From Thalassia testudinum (taxonomy: Eukaryota > Streptophyta > Magnoliopsida > Alismatales > Hydrocharitaceae), in NCBI GenBank assembly GCA_037157565.1, contig JAZHRO010000019.1:22135001-22199000 (forward strand): a stretch of 64,000 nt of DNA. Direction: 5' to 3'. Of this stretch, positions 1 to 11,452 are shown one piece after another (within the stretch, counting starts at the first letter, position 1; every line of letters starts with the position of its first letter). The notes beneath the pieces were generated by a model. It had not been told where the DNA came from, did not search any database, and saw nothing but the letters and a program-made list of their open reading frames with translations. The translations under genes and the position numbers were made by a program.

Positions 1-813
1 CCTACATCCCAGACGTCCGATGGTCCCTCAGGACGTCTGGAGGTCACTCCCGCCGTCTGGTACAACTTCCAGACGTCTGATTCGCAAGGGATGGCGAATC
101 AGCGAACCTGCGCACAGCCAACTCCCCTCCCTCAGTACGGTCAGTCGACAAGAAGGAAGAAGAAAGCGGAAACTCACCTTTCAGACGTCTGTATGATCTT
201 ACAGACGTCGACCTTGCCGTCTGGCTATCAATCCAGACGTCTGATTCTGGAAATTTTTCCAGAATCAGAACCCTGCTCGGCCTCCGCTCGCGACGCCGCC
301 CGCGTCGCACCTCGCGCGTCTGCTGCTCAGCTCGCAGCAGGTCCCTCTCCGCGTCGCTCCGCGCCCCCTTCACCCTCCGCCGGCCGGCCAAGCCGCTCCG
401 GCGAGCTCGCCCTCACGGCAGAGCCCCGCCCTCGCACGCCGCACCTCCTCTGCGCTCACTGCGGCTGCCGCTGCCGCTGCGCCCTCGCATCGGCTCGCTC
501 TCTCGCACAGGCAGGAAAAGAAGGAAGAAGATGGTGGAGACGGAAGGGGAGGCGCGCCCTTTTAAGGCCGCGCGAGGAGGAGAGAGAAGGCGGTCGCAGC
601 CGCCTGCAGCCGCAGAGAAAGAGGGGAGAATCGCAGGTCTGCGCGCACAGGCGCGCAGACGAATCTCCCGTGCGAACATAACTGTTCTCCAGACGTCTGT
701 AAACTATCCCGGACGTCCGGTCAGACGTCTGGATGTGATCCCAGACGTCTGGTCCGACGTCTGGGCCACCTCCCAGACGTCTTAAAAGGCGTTTGGGGCA
801 CGCGCTCGTTACA
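1..813 (-). repeat. Diverged LTR fragment related to element A (U3-like, palindrome-rich)
   Basis: No gene is supported. The stretch carries many copies of CAGACGTCTG or close variants (exact at 70, 182, 234, 690, 722, 742) around a GC-rich core at about 270-660. The same order of motifs (CAGACGTCCG, GGACGTCTGG, CCGCCGTCTGG) occurs inside the element A LTRs near 9284-9335, and the end (CAGACGTCTTAAAAGG, 773-789) matches the LTR edge near 10060-10075. It is therefore a relic of a related LTR joined to the truncated LTR that starts at 814. Long open frames in the GC-rich core are compositional. The orientation follows element A. Confidence 0.65.
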
Positions 814-2337
814 CTCATGTTTCTCAGGTCAAGCCATACTAGGTTTCATCATTTCTATTTCCATTTCACATACAGGCAGCTCGTATTTAATTGCAACAAC
901 AGGGACATACATGCAACAGTTGCTAACAACAGTACTTTACATTCCACAGGCAGCTGTTATCCAATTACAGGCAATTGTTATTATTTTATTTAATCATCCA
1001 AGATTGCAATTCATGCATTCAGGACAATTACTTTAGTGTTTCTAGTCTTATGATTCATGCCATACCCTAGGATCTAACATTCAATTTAGTGTTTCTAGTC
1101 ATAGGATTCATGCCATACCCTAGGATCTAACATTCATTCCAGATATGCATTCATGTTTGTAATTAATCTAGGGGAAGCCACTCTACCAGCAAAACCAGGA
1201 GTAATGGGGACTTGATTGGTAGGTCCACGTGCCTCCGCAACCCCCAAACCCGCAATGGAATGAGGTCCTAACATGAGGATCAACCATAAGAAACCACTCA
1301 GAACATGATAAAAGCATTCCAACAAGTAGAGGAACTTATACGAAGAAGAACAGAATCTTAATTGCGGAAATCGAACCTCAAACGGACCCTAAACGGGTCA
1401 AAAACGACAATCCTAACTCAAATCAGACGTCTGGAATACCTTCCAGACATCTTAAAAGAAGTCTAGAATCATACCTCACTCTGTGCTGCTCCTCAGACGT
1501 CCGGGATCCTTCTGAACTGTCTGGACCTAGTTCTAGACGTTCGACCACCTCTCCTGACGTCTGGAGACGCTCCCTGCCGTATGGTGCCTTGCCCAAATGT
1601 CTGAACCGCTTGGGAGGGCATGTCCCACGTCTTCCTGAAATGAATCCTACATGCGCAATGTAAATCTCCTCAATACGGCACGTATCAGTGCCTCGGCGGA
1701 ATGGCCTGCATGGCCGTATCCACAAAGGGAGGCATAGGGCGCAGGATTTACCTCTCAGCCATCTAGAGCCTCCTCCAGACATCGTCTATGTCGTTTGGAT
1801 GTAGCTCTAGACGTCTGATTCTGGGAAAAAGCCTAGAACCAGAAGCTCCTTCATCTTCTTCGTGCTGTGTGTGGCTGCACTGTGCTTGCTCATCCATTGC
1901 TCTAGCTGCAGTAGCGTCGGGAAGAACCTCCCGAGTGCACCTCTCCGCCTTGCGCATGCCCAACCGGCCGTGAGCTTCTCTGGTGAGCTCTCTCGCGAGC
2001 TTGTGCGCTCTCCTCTCCTCTCCTTCTCACGCTGCTCCTCCTCTTCGTCGCTTCGCTCGCTGCACTCGCCGCTCTCACTCTTGCTGGAGGAAGGAGAAGG
2101 TGGCCGGAAGTGGGGTGGTGAACGAGGGAGAGGAGAAGGGTTTAAGTAGGCGCGAGGGAGGGTTCTCTCGGTGAGAGGGGAGAGAAGAAGATGGCTGTGC
2201 ACAGTCTGCATGCGACACGCGTGCAGACTTGAGGACGTACGCACACAAAAATTAATTTCTAGACGTCTGGGAAGGTGTCCTGACGTCTGACCCAAGTCCC
2301 AGAGGTCTTAAAGGGCTTTAATAGCATGGTCTTAACA
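814..2337 (-). repeat. Element A 3' LTR, truncated
   Basis: Matches 8565-10096 over its full length and ends with the same CTTAACA edge. Between 826 and 985 I count about six mismatches against the right copy. Differences are denser in the CpG-rich part after 1420. The 1.2 kb that should precede it (counterpart of 7362-8564) is missing and replaced by 1-813. The piece contains a two-copy 53-bp tandem repeat (1032-1137) and CAGACGTCTG-type palindromes at 1424, 1809 and 2261. Confidence 0.85.
1032..1137. repeat. Two-copy 53-bp tandem repeat inside LTR
   Basis: Units at 1032-1084 and 1085-1137, each holding TTCATGCCATACCCTAGGAT. The same duplication is present at about 8782-8887 in the other LTR, so it predates the insertion. 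Confidence 0.85.
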
Positions 2338-2419
2338 ACATAACAAACTCAAAGAAAGTTTCGTCCCTGAAACTTGCACTAGCTAGGTGCGGAAAAGAGA
2401 CAACATACGCATAACAAAC

Positions 2420-3772
2420 TCAAAGAGGACCGAAGTTGGTCTGAAAAGATGTACCCTCAAAGAGCTCCGGGTACTGCTCTCGCATCGCTGCCTCAGGCTC
2501 CCTGGTAGCCTCCTCGTACAGCTGGCTCCTCCACATGACGTTCACCAGGGGTACCTGCTTCCATCTTAGACTCTGGACGGCTCTATCGAGTATCTGCACT
2601 GGCCGCTCGGGGTAGGTCAGGTCATCACCCACCTCGACGCTCTCGTGGCTCAAAACGTGATTGGGATCGGTGACGTACTTCCTGAGGTTGGACACGTGGA
2701 ACACGTCATGCACACCAGAAAGGTGGGGAGGAAGGGCAAGCCTATAAGCAACGGGTCCAACCCGCTCCAGGATCTCAAAGGGTCCCACAAACCTCGGCAA
2801 GAGCTTCCCTCTCACCCCAAATCGCTGCAGGCCCTGCATGGGCGAAACGCGAAGGAAGACATGATCCCCAACCTCAAATTGCACCTATCTACATTTCTGA
2901 TCTGCATAGCTCTTCTGTCTGCTCCTGACAGTGCGGAGTTGCCTGTGAATCTGCTCGATCACCTCCTGACTCTGCCAGATCAGCCTAGGGCCAACCTCCC
3001 ACTTAGTCCCCACCTCAACCCAACTCAAGGGTGCAGTACACCTCCGTCCGTACAGAGCCTCGTAAGGTTCCATGCCGATGTTCGAGTGATAACTGCTATT
3101 ATATGTAAACTCCGCTAGGGGCAAGTGCTCCTCCTAAGAGCCCCTCCAGTCTAGTACACAAGCACGCAAAAGGTCCTCAAGTGTCTGTATCGTGCACTCT
3201 GACTATCCGTCCGTCTGGGGGTGGATTGCTGTAGTGAACCTCAACCGTGTCCCCAAGGCCTGCTAAAACTTAGCCCAAAACTGGGACGTAAAGCGGGTAT
3301 CCCGATCGGATACAATCTCCCGTAGAACTCCGTGTAGACGTACCACGTTGCGGATATACCTCTCTGCCAACTGTGCTGGTCCCAAAGTGACTCTGATCGG
3401 CAAGAAACGTGCCATCTTCATCAATCGGTCTACGATCACCCAAACTGCATCGTGTCCTCGCTGGGTAACGGGCAAGCCCACCACCAAGTCCATGGTGATG
3501 CTCTCCCACTTCCACTCTGGCACTGGAAGTGGCTGCAACGGCCCTACAGGCCTATGATGCTCACCCTTCACCTGCTGGCACACTAAACACTACTGCACGA
3601 ATTCACCTACATCTCGCTTCATTCCTCTCCACCAAAAGTCGCATCTCAAATCATGATACATCTTTGTATTTTCGGGATGTATGGTGAACCTAGAACCATG
3701 TGCCTCAGTCAGGAGCTCTCTCAATAGCTCCTCATCCCTGGGAATGCACAAACGTCTCCTCATGTGCAGCAC
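2420..3772 (-). pseudogene. Element A integrase with chromodomain-like C terminus
   Basis: This is the integrase, which joins element DNA to the host chromosome. Starting at 3772 there is an H-H-C-C zinc region whose final CLVCQQ follows a TAG stop. The catalytic core has Asp at 3488-3490 (TMDLV), Asp at 3305-3307 (VSDRD) and Glu at 3197-3199, exactly 35 residues later, so the DD35E triad survives although the codon just before SE is TAG (3203-3205). A GPFEILERVGPVAYRL segment and a final VNVMWRSQLYEEATREPE block ending PELFEG resemble the chromodomain tail of Tekay/Del chromoviruses. All of it is in one frame, offset from gag-RT. Next to the LTR, at 2357-2376, lies the revcomp of a GGGACGAAAC motif typical of this lineage's 3' leader. 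Confidence 0.88.
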
Positions 3773-3989
3773 CTCGTCTGTAAAGGAGAAGTCCCTAGGG
3801 CCCTAGACAGTACTCTGTCACGCAACGACTGCAAGTATGGGTCAGCCATCTGTCCTGTGATGATGCGGTCTATCAGCTTTGGCCTCGTCTGTCGTGTCAC
3901 AGTCACTGCCCCACAGTACCCCAGAAACTCTAAGGGTTGCCAACTGCCCATCTCCTCCATGAGGCTCCAACTCTGCGCCTGTAAGCTGG

Positions 3990-5550
3990 CCAAGTGGGCG
4001 GGCGCCTTTCGGCTCAAGGCGTCAGCCACCATGTTGGCCTTCCCTGGATGGTAGGAAATGCTGTAGTCATAGTCCTTCAGGAGATCTAACCAACGTCTCT
4101 GTCTCATGTTGAGCTCCTTCTGATCAAATAAGTATCTGAGGCTCTTATGATCTATGAAAATCTCAAAGGTCTCACCATACAGGTAGTGCCTCAAGTCTTT
4201 AGCGCGAAGACGACAGCTGCCAGCTCTAGGTCGTGGGTAGGGTAGCTATGCTCATGGGGCTTCAGTTGCCGTGAAGCGTAAGCGACAACGTGACCCCTCT
4301 GCATGAGCACACTCCCTAACCCCTGCAAGGAGACGTCCGTGTACACAACGAACCCACCACTGTTGTCTGGGATGGTGAGCACGGGAGCTGAAGTCAGCCT
4401 CTCCTTTAGCTCCTAAAAACATGCCTCACAAGCATCTGTCCAAGAAAAGGGCACGTCCTTCCAGGTCAGCTGTCATAGGACATGCAATCTGCGAGAAACC
4501 CCTGATAAACCGCCTGTAGTAGCCTGCCAGTCCCAAGAAACTGCGGATCTCTGTAACTGTACGCGGTCTCTCCCACCTGAGCACTACCACAACCTTGGTT
4601 GGGTCCACATCCAAGCCATCCTCGGAGATCACATGGCCCAAGAAGGTCACCTCCCTCAACCAGAACTCGCTCTTGCTGTATTTGGTGTACAGCCTACGTT
4701 GTCTCAGTGTGTCCAAAACCATCCGCAAGTGTTGTCCATTCTACGCCTGATCTTGGGAGTAGATGAGCACATCATCAATAAATACCACCACGAACTGATC
4801 TAGATAGGGTCTGAACACTCGGTTTATTAAATCCATGAAGGCAGCGGGAGCGTTGGTCAGCCCAAACGACATGACCAAAAACTCGTAGTGTCCGTACCGG
4901 GTGCGGAAAGTGGTCTTGGAGATGTCTGTCTCCTTAATCCTCAATTGGTGGTACCCAGACCTCAAGTCTATCTTGGAGAATACCATGGCACCTCGCAACT
5001 GGTCAAACAAGTCATCAATCCTCAGCAGTGGATACCTGTTCTTGATGGTAACCCTATTTAGTTGTCTGTAGTCCACACAAAAGCGTAGGGTACCATCCTT
5101 CTTCACAAACAATACCGGAGCTCCCCATGGAGACACACTGGGCCTCACAAAGCCCTTCTCCAGAAGGTCTTGCAACTGGGACTTGAGCTCTCGCAGCTCA
5201 AGTGGTGCCATCCTGTAAGGCGCTGTAGAAATGGGGCTGGTCCCCGGTACCATTGAGATCTCAAACTCGATCTCACGCTCGGGCGGTAGCCCTGGCAACT
5301 CATCTGAGAACACGTCGGGGCACTCTTTGACTATCGGGATACTCTGAAGGTCTGCCACAGGGCTGGGCTCCATCACCACACAAGCCAGGAAGCCCTCACA
5401 CCCCTGGCCCAAAAGTCTCGCTACCCGAAGTGCAGAAATGCACTTGAAGCCTCCGTCCACTGGCTGCCCATGAAACTCGAAAGAAGGCAACTCCGGTATG
5501 GAGAAGATGATCTTCCTCTCAAAATAGTCCACCAAGGCGTGGTAAGCGGA
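3990..5550 (-). pseudogene. Element A reverse transcriptase and RNase H
   Basis: This copies element RNA into DNA. The RT opens after a TAG at 5551-5553, where the family has Trp (GMDWLSAYHA). It shows [36 protein letters not shown] and the catalytic FIDDVLIYS, so the metal-binding Asp pair is kept. A stop follows at 4738-4740 (DQA then stop). The next segment ([23 protein letters not shown]) is in the same frame, then a frameshift near 4400-4470 leads into RNase H ([14 protein letters not shown], first Asp kept). A second frameshift near 4191-4194 looks like loss of one G in a TGG-AGG run. RNase H continues with [10 protein letters not shown] and ends near DALSRK at about 4010. Confidence 0.92.
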
Positions 5551-5553
5551 CAG

Positions 5554-6027
5554 CTAGTCCATCCCCAGAATCATGCCAAAGTCCTCCATCTGTATCACAA
5601 TCAGGTCACCGGGAAGGCTGTGTCCCCTAACATTGACCTCACAACCTGTGTAAACCTCCTCTGCTACAAACAGCTGACCACCTGGACCTCTGATCACAAA
5701 TGGATCCTCTAACAATATATAGTCTTGCCCCAAACTAATGGCAAAACTGGCAGCGACAAACGAGTGTGTGGCACCAGAATAAAAAAGCGTGTAAACTAGT
5801 CTACCAAAAACTGTAACTATACCTGCCACCATTGAACATGAAGCTTTGGCGTCTCTGTGTGTTAGGGCGTTGATACGCCCCTCAGCCCTAGGTGAGGACG
5901 AAGCAGCCACACTTTGCGTCGGACGAGTAGCCTCTGGCCGGTACCCTCCCCGCGACTGTTGTCCTCCCCCTCGAGCCTGGAAACTGCGGCCTCCTGCTTG
6001 TCCTCCAATTCTCGGTGCGGGGAGCAT
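5554..6027 (-). pseudogene. Element A aspartic protease, catalytic Asp lost
   Basis: The retroviral-type protease cleaves the Gag-Pol polyprotein. The active-site loop reads LFYSGATHSF. The family has LFDSGATHSF, so the catalytic Asp is replaced by Tyr (codon TAT at 5779-5781). Downstream, ILGMD is followed by TAG. An arginine- and glycine-rich linker (about residues 1-60 from 6027) joins it to the gag zinc knuckle in the same frame. The loss of Asp alone would abolish activity. Confidence 0.85.
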
Positions 6028-7176
6028 CTGCTGACCTCTAGCCCTAGACGAGCAGTCCCACCTAATGTGGCCCGGCTGGCCATACTGCTAGCAAAGGGGA
6101 ACTCGACTCCCGCCCTCAGTGGGTCCCTGCTGACGGCTAAGTGGGGGTCCGGTGCTGGCAACTGGCCCCTATCGGGGGCCCCCAAAGGTCACTGACGGCC
6201 CCGCAAAATGTGACGGCTCTCCTGCGAGCGCCATGTGCCTCCTCTCTTGTCGGCCCTGTGAGTAGTCTGGCTGATAGGGCCTCTTCCGTCCGCTGTCAGT
6301 GTCATGTGCGGACAGGTTGGTCTCCTCATATGTCATGGCTGCCTCGACCACCCTCGAGAACGTAGGCAACTTCAGGGGTTTGACATACCCCCGAATAGTA
6401 GGCCGGAGCCCCTCGGTGAACCTCCAAAGGCACTCCTCCTCGGTAGCCACAGCTGTCGCGGCGAAACGAGACAGCTCCAGAAAACGCGTGCGATACGCGC
6501 TCACAGTCATCATCCCCTAGCGGAGAGTGTGGAAATCCCACCTCCTCTGGTCCTGCCACGTCTGGGGGAAGTACTGCTCGCAAAAGAGGGTGACAAACTG
6601 GTCCCAAGTCGGCTCAGCCCTCTCCTGACCCCTGACTACCCTCCACCACCTGTGTGTCACGCTCTCCAGCTGGTACGTGGCAAAGGCCACACGGCACTCC
6701 ACAGGGAGGTGAAGGGTGTCAAACACCTTCTTGATCTACTTAAGCCAGTCCTCCACCTTGGTCGGGTCCTCATCCCCCTTGAAGGAGGGGGGCTTCAGCT
6801 TCTAGAATTGTCCGAAAAGCTCGTAATGGCACTGAAGGGGAGAAACGGGTATGCCTCCAGGTAAGGAGGGCTCGTGCTCGGAAGTGCCGGAGGAAGGTGG
6901 GGGTGGTGGAGGGCCACCCCCTCCCCCATGTCCAGTGCTGTGTCTATCTCGTAGTCCCACAGAGGACTCCCCCTCTGCAGCTCCAGGGAGAGGTGCTTGT
7001 GGAGGCAGGTGAAGCTCCTGTCATACGATTTCCCGTATCAGCTGGGCGAGGTCCTAGGCCTGAATGCTCGAAAGTAGTGGTTGGTCCACTAAGGCATCGA
7101 GCTCAACGCGCCTGCCCCTTCGACCTCGTCCTCGACTGCACCCGCGGCCCACCTCGCTGCCCCCTCGTCGAGGCAT
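6028..7176 (-). pseudogene. Element A gag (capsid and nucleocapsid)
   Basis: Gag builds the virus-like particle and binds element RNA. I place the start at ATG 7176, which opens MPRRGGSEVGRG, an arginine/glycine-rich start usual for chromovirus gag. The capsid segment holds ATYQLESVTHRWW and FCEQYFPQTWQDQR, then RTRFLELSRF, FTEGLRPTIRGYV. Stops interrupt it near 6739 and 6514. The zinc knuckle at about 6050-6093 reads C-stop-Q-Y-GQPGHIRWDC: the second Cys of CX2CX4HX4C is Tyr (TAT at 6082-6084) and the residue after the first Cys is TAG. It runs on in frame into the protease. Confidence 0.82.
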
Positions 7177-7345
7177 CTCCTGTAAGGAGACGCGAACACA
7201 GAACAGAAAAGACGTTAATTCGAACCGACATTCAATGAAAGAACCTCAGAACAGAAGTCAAAAGGTACGTTGTGGTGGTTACTCTAGTTACAAGCATGTG
7301 AATTGGTTATTTTCCAACTAGTTTGTTCACTTCTCGGGACGACAT

Positions 7346-7358
7346 TGCTATGATACCA
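7346..7358 (-). other. Element A primer-binding site (tRNA-iMet type)
   Basis: On the minus strand this reads TGGTATCATAGCA, one base off the common plant TGGTATCAGAGC start. It lies three bases inside the LTR edge at 7362. This position defines the 5' LTR end and the element's orientation. Confidence 0.88.
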
Positions 7359-7361
7359 TCT

Positions 7362-10096
7362 TGCTACGACCCGATTCTCGAATCCCTACAGGACACGAGA
7401 CTGGACCAACTCGACTGATCCTAAGACCCAGTTGTCCAACGAGGAAGTAACCAAAAAGCAATAAAAATAAACCACATTCACCATGCAAGCAACTAACAGT
7501 AACAAAAATACAGCAGTAAAGAAGTAAATTACTACAGTACACACCACCACAACAGTAGAGAATTTAAAAAGGTACAGGAATATAAAGTTTATAATAAAAG
7601 AGTACAAAAGTGTAACAAAAATACTCACTACAATGGAAACGGGGTACAAACAAAAGGTACAACTACTGGGCTCTACTAGGCCCCGCACCCTCTGCAGCTG
7701 TAGGCTTTGGCTGCTCAACACCTGGACCTGAAAAAGGTTATGAGTACACGAAATCAGCGAATGCTGAGTAGAGTGGCAACCAGCTAACTAAAAATAGTAA
7801 AGGTGGACAGGTAGCTTTTGTTTTCAATTTCTTTCTTTCTTTATTTAACTAATTATTCTTTCTTTCATCACTTGGTTTAGTTATCAGGTCTTTTTCTTAA
7901 TCTCAAATGTTTCTCGTGGGAACGATCTTGATTACAGTCTTTTCTGAAGGGTAGAAGTAGCACGTGGTACTCTCCTGGCTGGGAGAAACCCCCGTGGTGG
8001 TCCTACACTCAGTTAACCTCCCCAAGGTCGCTGACAGACGTAACAGTGACTACGGCACGCGCGATAAGCGCACAGGTAGCTACCCTACACTAGCACACAG
8101 TTAGTCATTTTCGTTAACGGGTGCACCCAAAGCACAGCACGGAACCAGTATAGGGCATAGCCCTCTCAGTAACAGGGGTCTAGCCCCTAAGAACCAAACA
8201 AGGGTCTCACCCCTCCACAGTCCGCGCACCCTCACCTGACTACCCTGGTTTGCCCAGTGGGCCTAACAAGTCGGTGTAGGATGGCTAGCTGAACCCCGGG
8301 CCCCGTGGGGTGGCTAGCTCTCTCCCTACACTAGTAGCTCTCCCCGATACTGTGTACGTGAAGGCTAAAAAGTCGGTACAAAGTGGTCAGTCCTAACCCC
8401 GGGTCCCAACCCTAGGGTGACTAGCTCCCCTCTGCATTAAACAGGAGGACAGTCGCTCTCGTTGGTACTCCGTACTCAAAGGCCAGCTCACCTCCCCATT
8501 CACATTTCCAGTTCTATTCCATTTATTTCTAGGAGCTCTACTCCTAATTCCCGTAGGGTTCATGCTCATGTTTCTCTGGCCAAGCCATACTAGGTTTCAT
8601 CATTTCTATTTCCATTTCATATACAGGAAGCTCGTATTTAATTGCAACAACAGGAACATACATGCAACAGTTGCTAACAACAGTACTTTACATTCCACAG
8701 GTAGCTGTTATCCAATTACAGGCAATTGTTATTATTTTATTTAATCATCCAAGACTGCAATTCATGCATTCAATATAATTATTTCAATGTTTCTAATCCT
8801 AGGATTCATGCCATACCCTAGGATCTAACATTCAATCTAGTGTTTCTAGTCTTAGGATTCATGCCATACCCTAGGATCTAACATTCATTCTAGATATGCA
8901 TTCATGTTTGTAATTAATCTAGGGGAAGTCACTCTACCAGCAAAGCCAGGAGTAATGGGGGCTTGATCGGTAGGTCCACGTGCCTTCGTGATACCCAAAC
9001 CTGCAACGGAACGAGGTCCTAACACGAGGATCAACCACAAGAAATCACTCAGAACATGATAAAAGCATTCCAACAAGTAGAGGAACTTATACTAAGAAGA
9101 ACGAAATCTTAATTGCGGAAATTAGACCTCAAACGGACCCTAAACAGGTCAAAAATGACAATCCTGACTCAAATCAGACGTCTGGAACACCTTCCAGACG
9201 TCTTAAAAGAAGTCCAGAATCATACCTCACTCTGCGCTGCTCCTTAAACATCCAAGGATCCTTCTGAACTGTCTGGACCTAGTTCCAGACGTCCGACCAC
9301 TTCTCCGGACGTCTGGAGATGCTCCCCGCCGTCTGGTGCCTTGCCTAGATGTCTGAACCGCATGGGAGGGTGTGTCCCGCACCTTCCCAAAATGAATCCT
9401 GCACGCGCAATGTAAATCTCCTCAATACAGCATGTATCAGTGCCTCGGCAGAACGGCCTGCATGGTTGTATCTGCAAAGGGAGGCATAGGGCGTAGGATT
9501 TACCTCTCAGCCATCTGGAGCCTCCTCCAGACGTCATCTACGTCGTCTGGATGCAGGTCCAGACGTTTGATTCTAGGAAAAATCCTAGAACCAGAAGCTT
9601 CTTCGTCTTCTTCGTGCTGCGCGCAGTCACGCCGTGCTCGCTTGTCTGCTGCTCTAGCAGCAGCAGCATCGGGAAGAACCTCCCCGGCGCACCTCTCCGC
9701 CTTGCGCATGCCCGACCGGCTGTGAGCTTCTCCAGCGAGCTCTCTCGCGAGCTAGCACGCTCTCCTCTCCTTCTCACGCTTCTCCTCCTCTCCGCCGCTT
9801 CGCTCGCTGCACTCGCCGCTCTCGCTCTCACTGGAGGAAGGAGAAGGTGGCTGGAAGTGGGGTGGTGAACGAGGGAGAGGAGAAGGGTTTAAGTAGGTGC
9901 AGGGGATTGTTCTGTCAGTGAGAGGGGAGAGAAGAAGATGGTTGTGCCCAGTCTGCGAGCAGCACGCTCGCAGACTCAAGGGCGTACGCACACAAAAATT
10001 GATTTCCAGACGTCTGGGAAGGTGTCTAGACGTCTGACCAGATGTCTGACAGAAGTCCCAGACGTCTTAAAGGGCTTTAATAGAACGGTCTTAACA
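7362..10096 (-). repeat. Element A 5' LTR, complete (2735 bp)
   Basis: Runs from TGCTACGACC (plus strand) next to the primer site to GGTCTTAACA. In element sense it starts TGTTAAG and ends GTAGCA. The U3 side (9170-10080) is GC-rich with CAGACGTCTG-type palindromes (exact at 9175 and 10007, near-matches at 9284, 9310, 9533, 9560, 10027, 10059) and TTCTCC/CTCTCC-rich tracts. The U5-side half (7362-8560) is not matched by the left LTR. Open frames such as those on either strand at 9432-9868 are unlikely to be genes, because the left LTR equivalents do not conserve frame. Confidence 0.88.
8782..8887. repeat. Two-copy 53-bp tandem repeat in 5' LTR
   Basis: Counterpart of 1032-1137. Both units contain TTCATGCCATACCCTAGGAT. 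Confidence 0.8.
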
Positions 10097-10378
10097 GTGG
10101 GGAATCCAGTGTAGTCTTAATAATGAAAGGAGAAGCGGTGGGAGTGAACAACGGAACTCATGCAAATCAAGACCGTCAACCAGCCTTTGACAATTAGCAA
10201 ATAAGGTATGATGTGAGAAGATAGAGGTAGGGGGATTGGCCATGGGGTAGGGGTGAAAACAATTGCAATAGTAAGGATAAATCATATTGATAAATCACAT
10301 TAATACTTGGATTATCTCTTGAACTTTGGGAATCAAATTTTATTTAATAAGAAAACACCTCTTTAAATAGGAAAAATA
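10097..10378. other. Spacer between element A and copia-1
   Basis: About 280 bases without a gene, repeat or recognisable element. The last five bases (AAATA, 10374-10378) are the target duplication of copia-1. Confidence 0.7.
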
Positions 10379-11452
10379 TGTTAGATTTGAAAGTTTAATT
10401 ACATCAATTGGGATGTAATTATTATATGGTGACGTGAGGATTCATATTAAAATCAATGAGATTTGGGAGAAGTTTTTAGTCTCATACTAGAAGTGGACAA
10501 ACCTTTTAGTGGGTGCAAAAGGCTTCTGTCTCATATGGCTTATGTAGCAAAGAGTGAGAGGTGGGGTTGGGTACTACGCACACACGTGTGCACGCCCTGC
10601 CCTGCCCCAACTTGGGCTCAGGTGAATCAACTTGGAACTTGGACTCCTTTTCCTACGTATTTTTAATCTCACGATTTTGACCTGTATTGGTCGATAAATT
10701 AGTGAACTTGGTAGACCAATTGTTTTGGCTGATCAATTAGATTGGTGGACCAAATAGTGAAGTTTAAGCGACCAATTGTTTTGGTCGATCAATTGTCGTG
10801 TTTCTATAAAACGGGAATTTCCTTAAATGTCTGGTCGTGGGTTCTATATAAGGGTCACAAGGAGGATCTCATTTGACACACAATAAGAGCAGAAAAGCTC
10901 TCTCTACTCTCTCCCTCTCTCTCTCTCATTCTTGTCTCTCTTTCTTGGTGCATTCGTTCGACGTCAGATTGGTAAAAAAATCTCCAATCACTTTTGTTGA
11001 TCTTGCACAAGGAGATTGAGAGATCCATGGGAGGTTTTTGGATGATCAAACCATTAAATTGGTAGATTAATCAAGAATTTGGTTGGAAACCAAATTGCTT
11101 CGGCTTCGTTCTCCTGAGGTGATTTTCGAGGATGTCCAAGATCGAAGTATGTTAAATCTTGGAGGTGAATCGTCGTATCTTGTGAGGAGTTCGTCAGACC
11201 CCGATGTACGAGTATTATGGGGGGCGATACCTTCTCTAAGAGAAGTCCTTAATGGGCGCATTGATCAGAGTAATCTCTAACTTTTCTTCGTTTTGTTTAT
11301 TTATGCTATTGCATATTATTTATTTTTTACTTTATTCTGGATTTTATCAAATCATGTTTGACTTGCTTGATTTAATATTTTTTATTTATGCAAAAACTCT
11401 GGAAATACATATGTTTTTATTTATTTATTTCTTATATGCATTTATTTTAGCA
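10379..11452 (+). repeat. Copia-1 5' LTR (1074 bp)
   Basis: Starts TGTTAGATTT and ends TTTTAGCA. It contains a TATA motif (CTATATAAGG, 10844-10853), a CT microsatellite (about 10900-10945) and a run of GGTCGATCAATTG-like palindromic modules (10690-10800) that copia-2 largely lacks. Confidence 0.9.
10844..10853 (+). promoter_or_regulatory. Copia-1 LTR TATA box
   Basis: CTATATAAGG in the LTR, followed downstream by a CT-rich stretch. The equivalent in the copia-2 5' LTR is TTATATAAGG near 23910. Confidence 0.55.

Larger units (their letters stand above)
814..10096 (-). mobile_element. Element A: Ty3/gypsy chromovirus (Tekay/Del-type), degenerate
   Basis: This is an LTR retrotransposon read on the minus strand: 5' LTR 7362-10096, primer site 7346-7358, gag from 7176, protease, RT, RNase H, integrase with a C-terminal chromodomain-like segment ending at 2420, and a truncated 3' LTR at 814-2337. 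Gag, protease and RT share a single frame from 7176 to about 4480, as expected for a gag-pol fusion. There are about three later frameshifts and several nonsense codons (for example 5551-5553 and 3203-3205), so it is inactive. The LTR ends are TGTTAAG and CGTAGCA in element sense. Because the left LTR is truncated, no target duplication can be paired with the GTGGG that follows 10096. Confidence 0.9.

Noticed and set aside
91..681. Long open frames on both strands in the GC-rich start of the window
   Set aside because: They overlap each other, consist of Arg/Ser/Pro-rich text and lie in an LTR-like repeat; GC richness removes stops.
1807..2295. Open frames in the element A LTRs (also 9432-9868)
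   Set aside because: The two LTR copies do not keep the same frames or stops, and the translation is low-complexity.
2645..3118. Plus-strand open frames opposite element A pol (also 5846-6864, 6897-7238)
   Set aside because: They are antisense shadows of integrase and gag, without family motifs.
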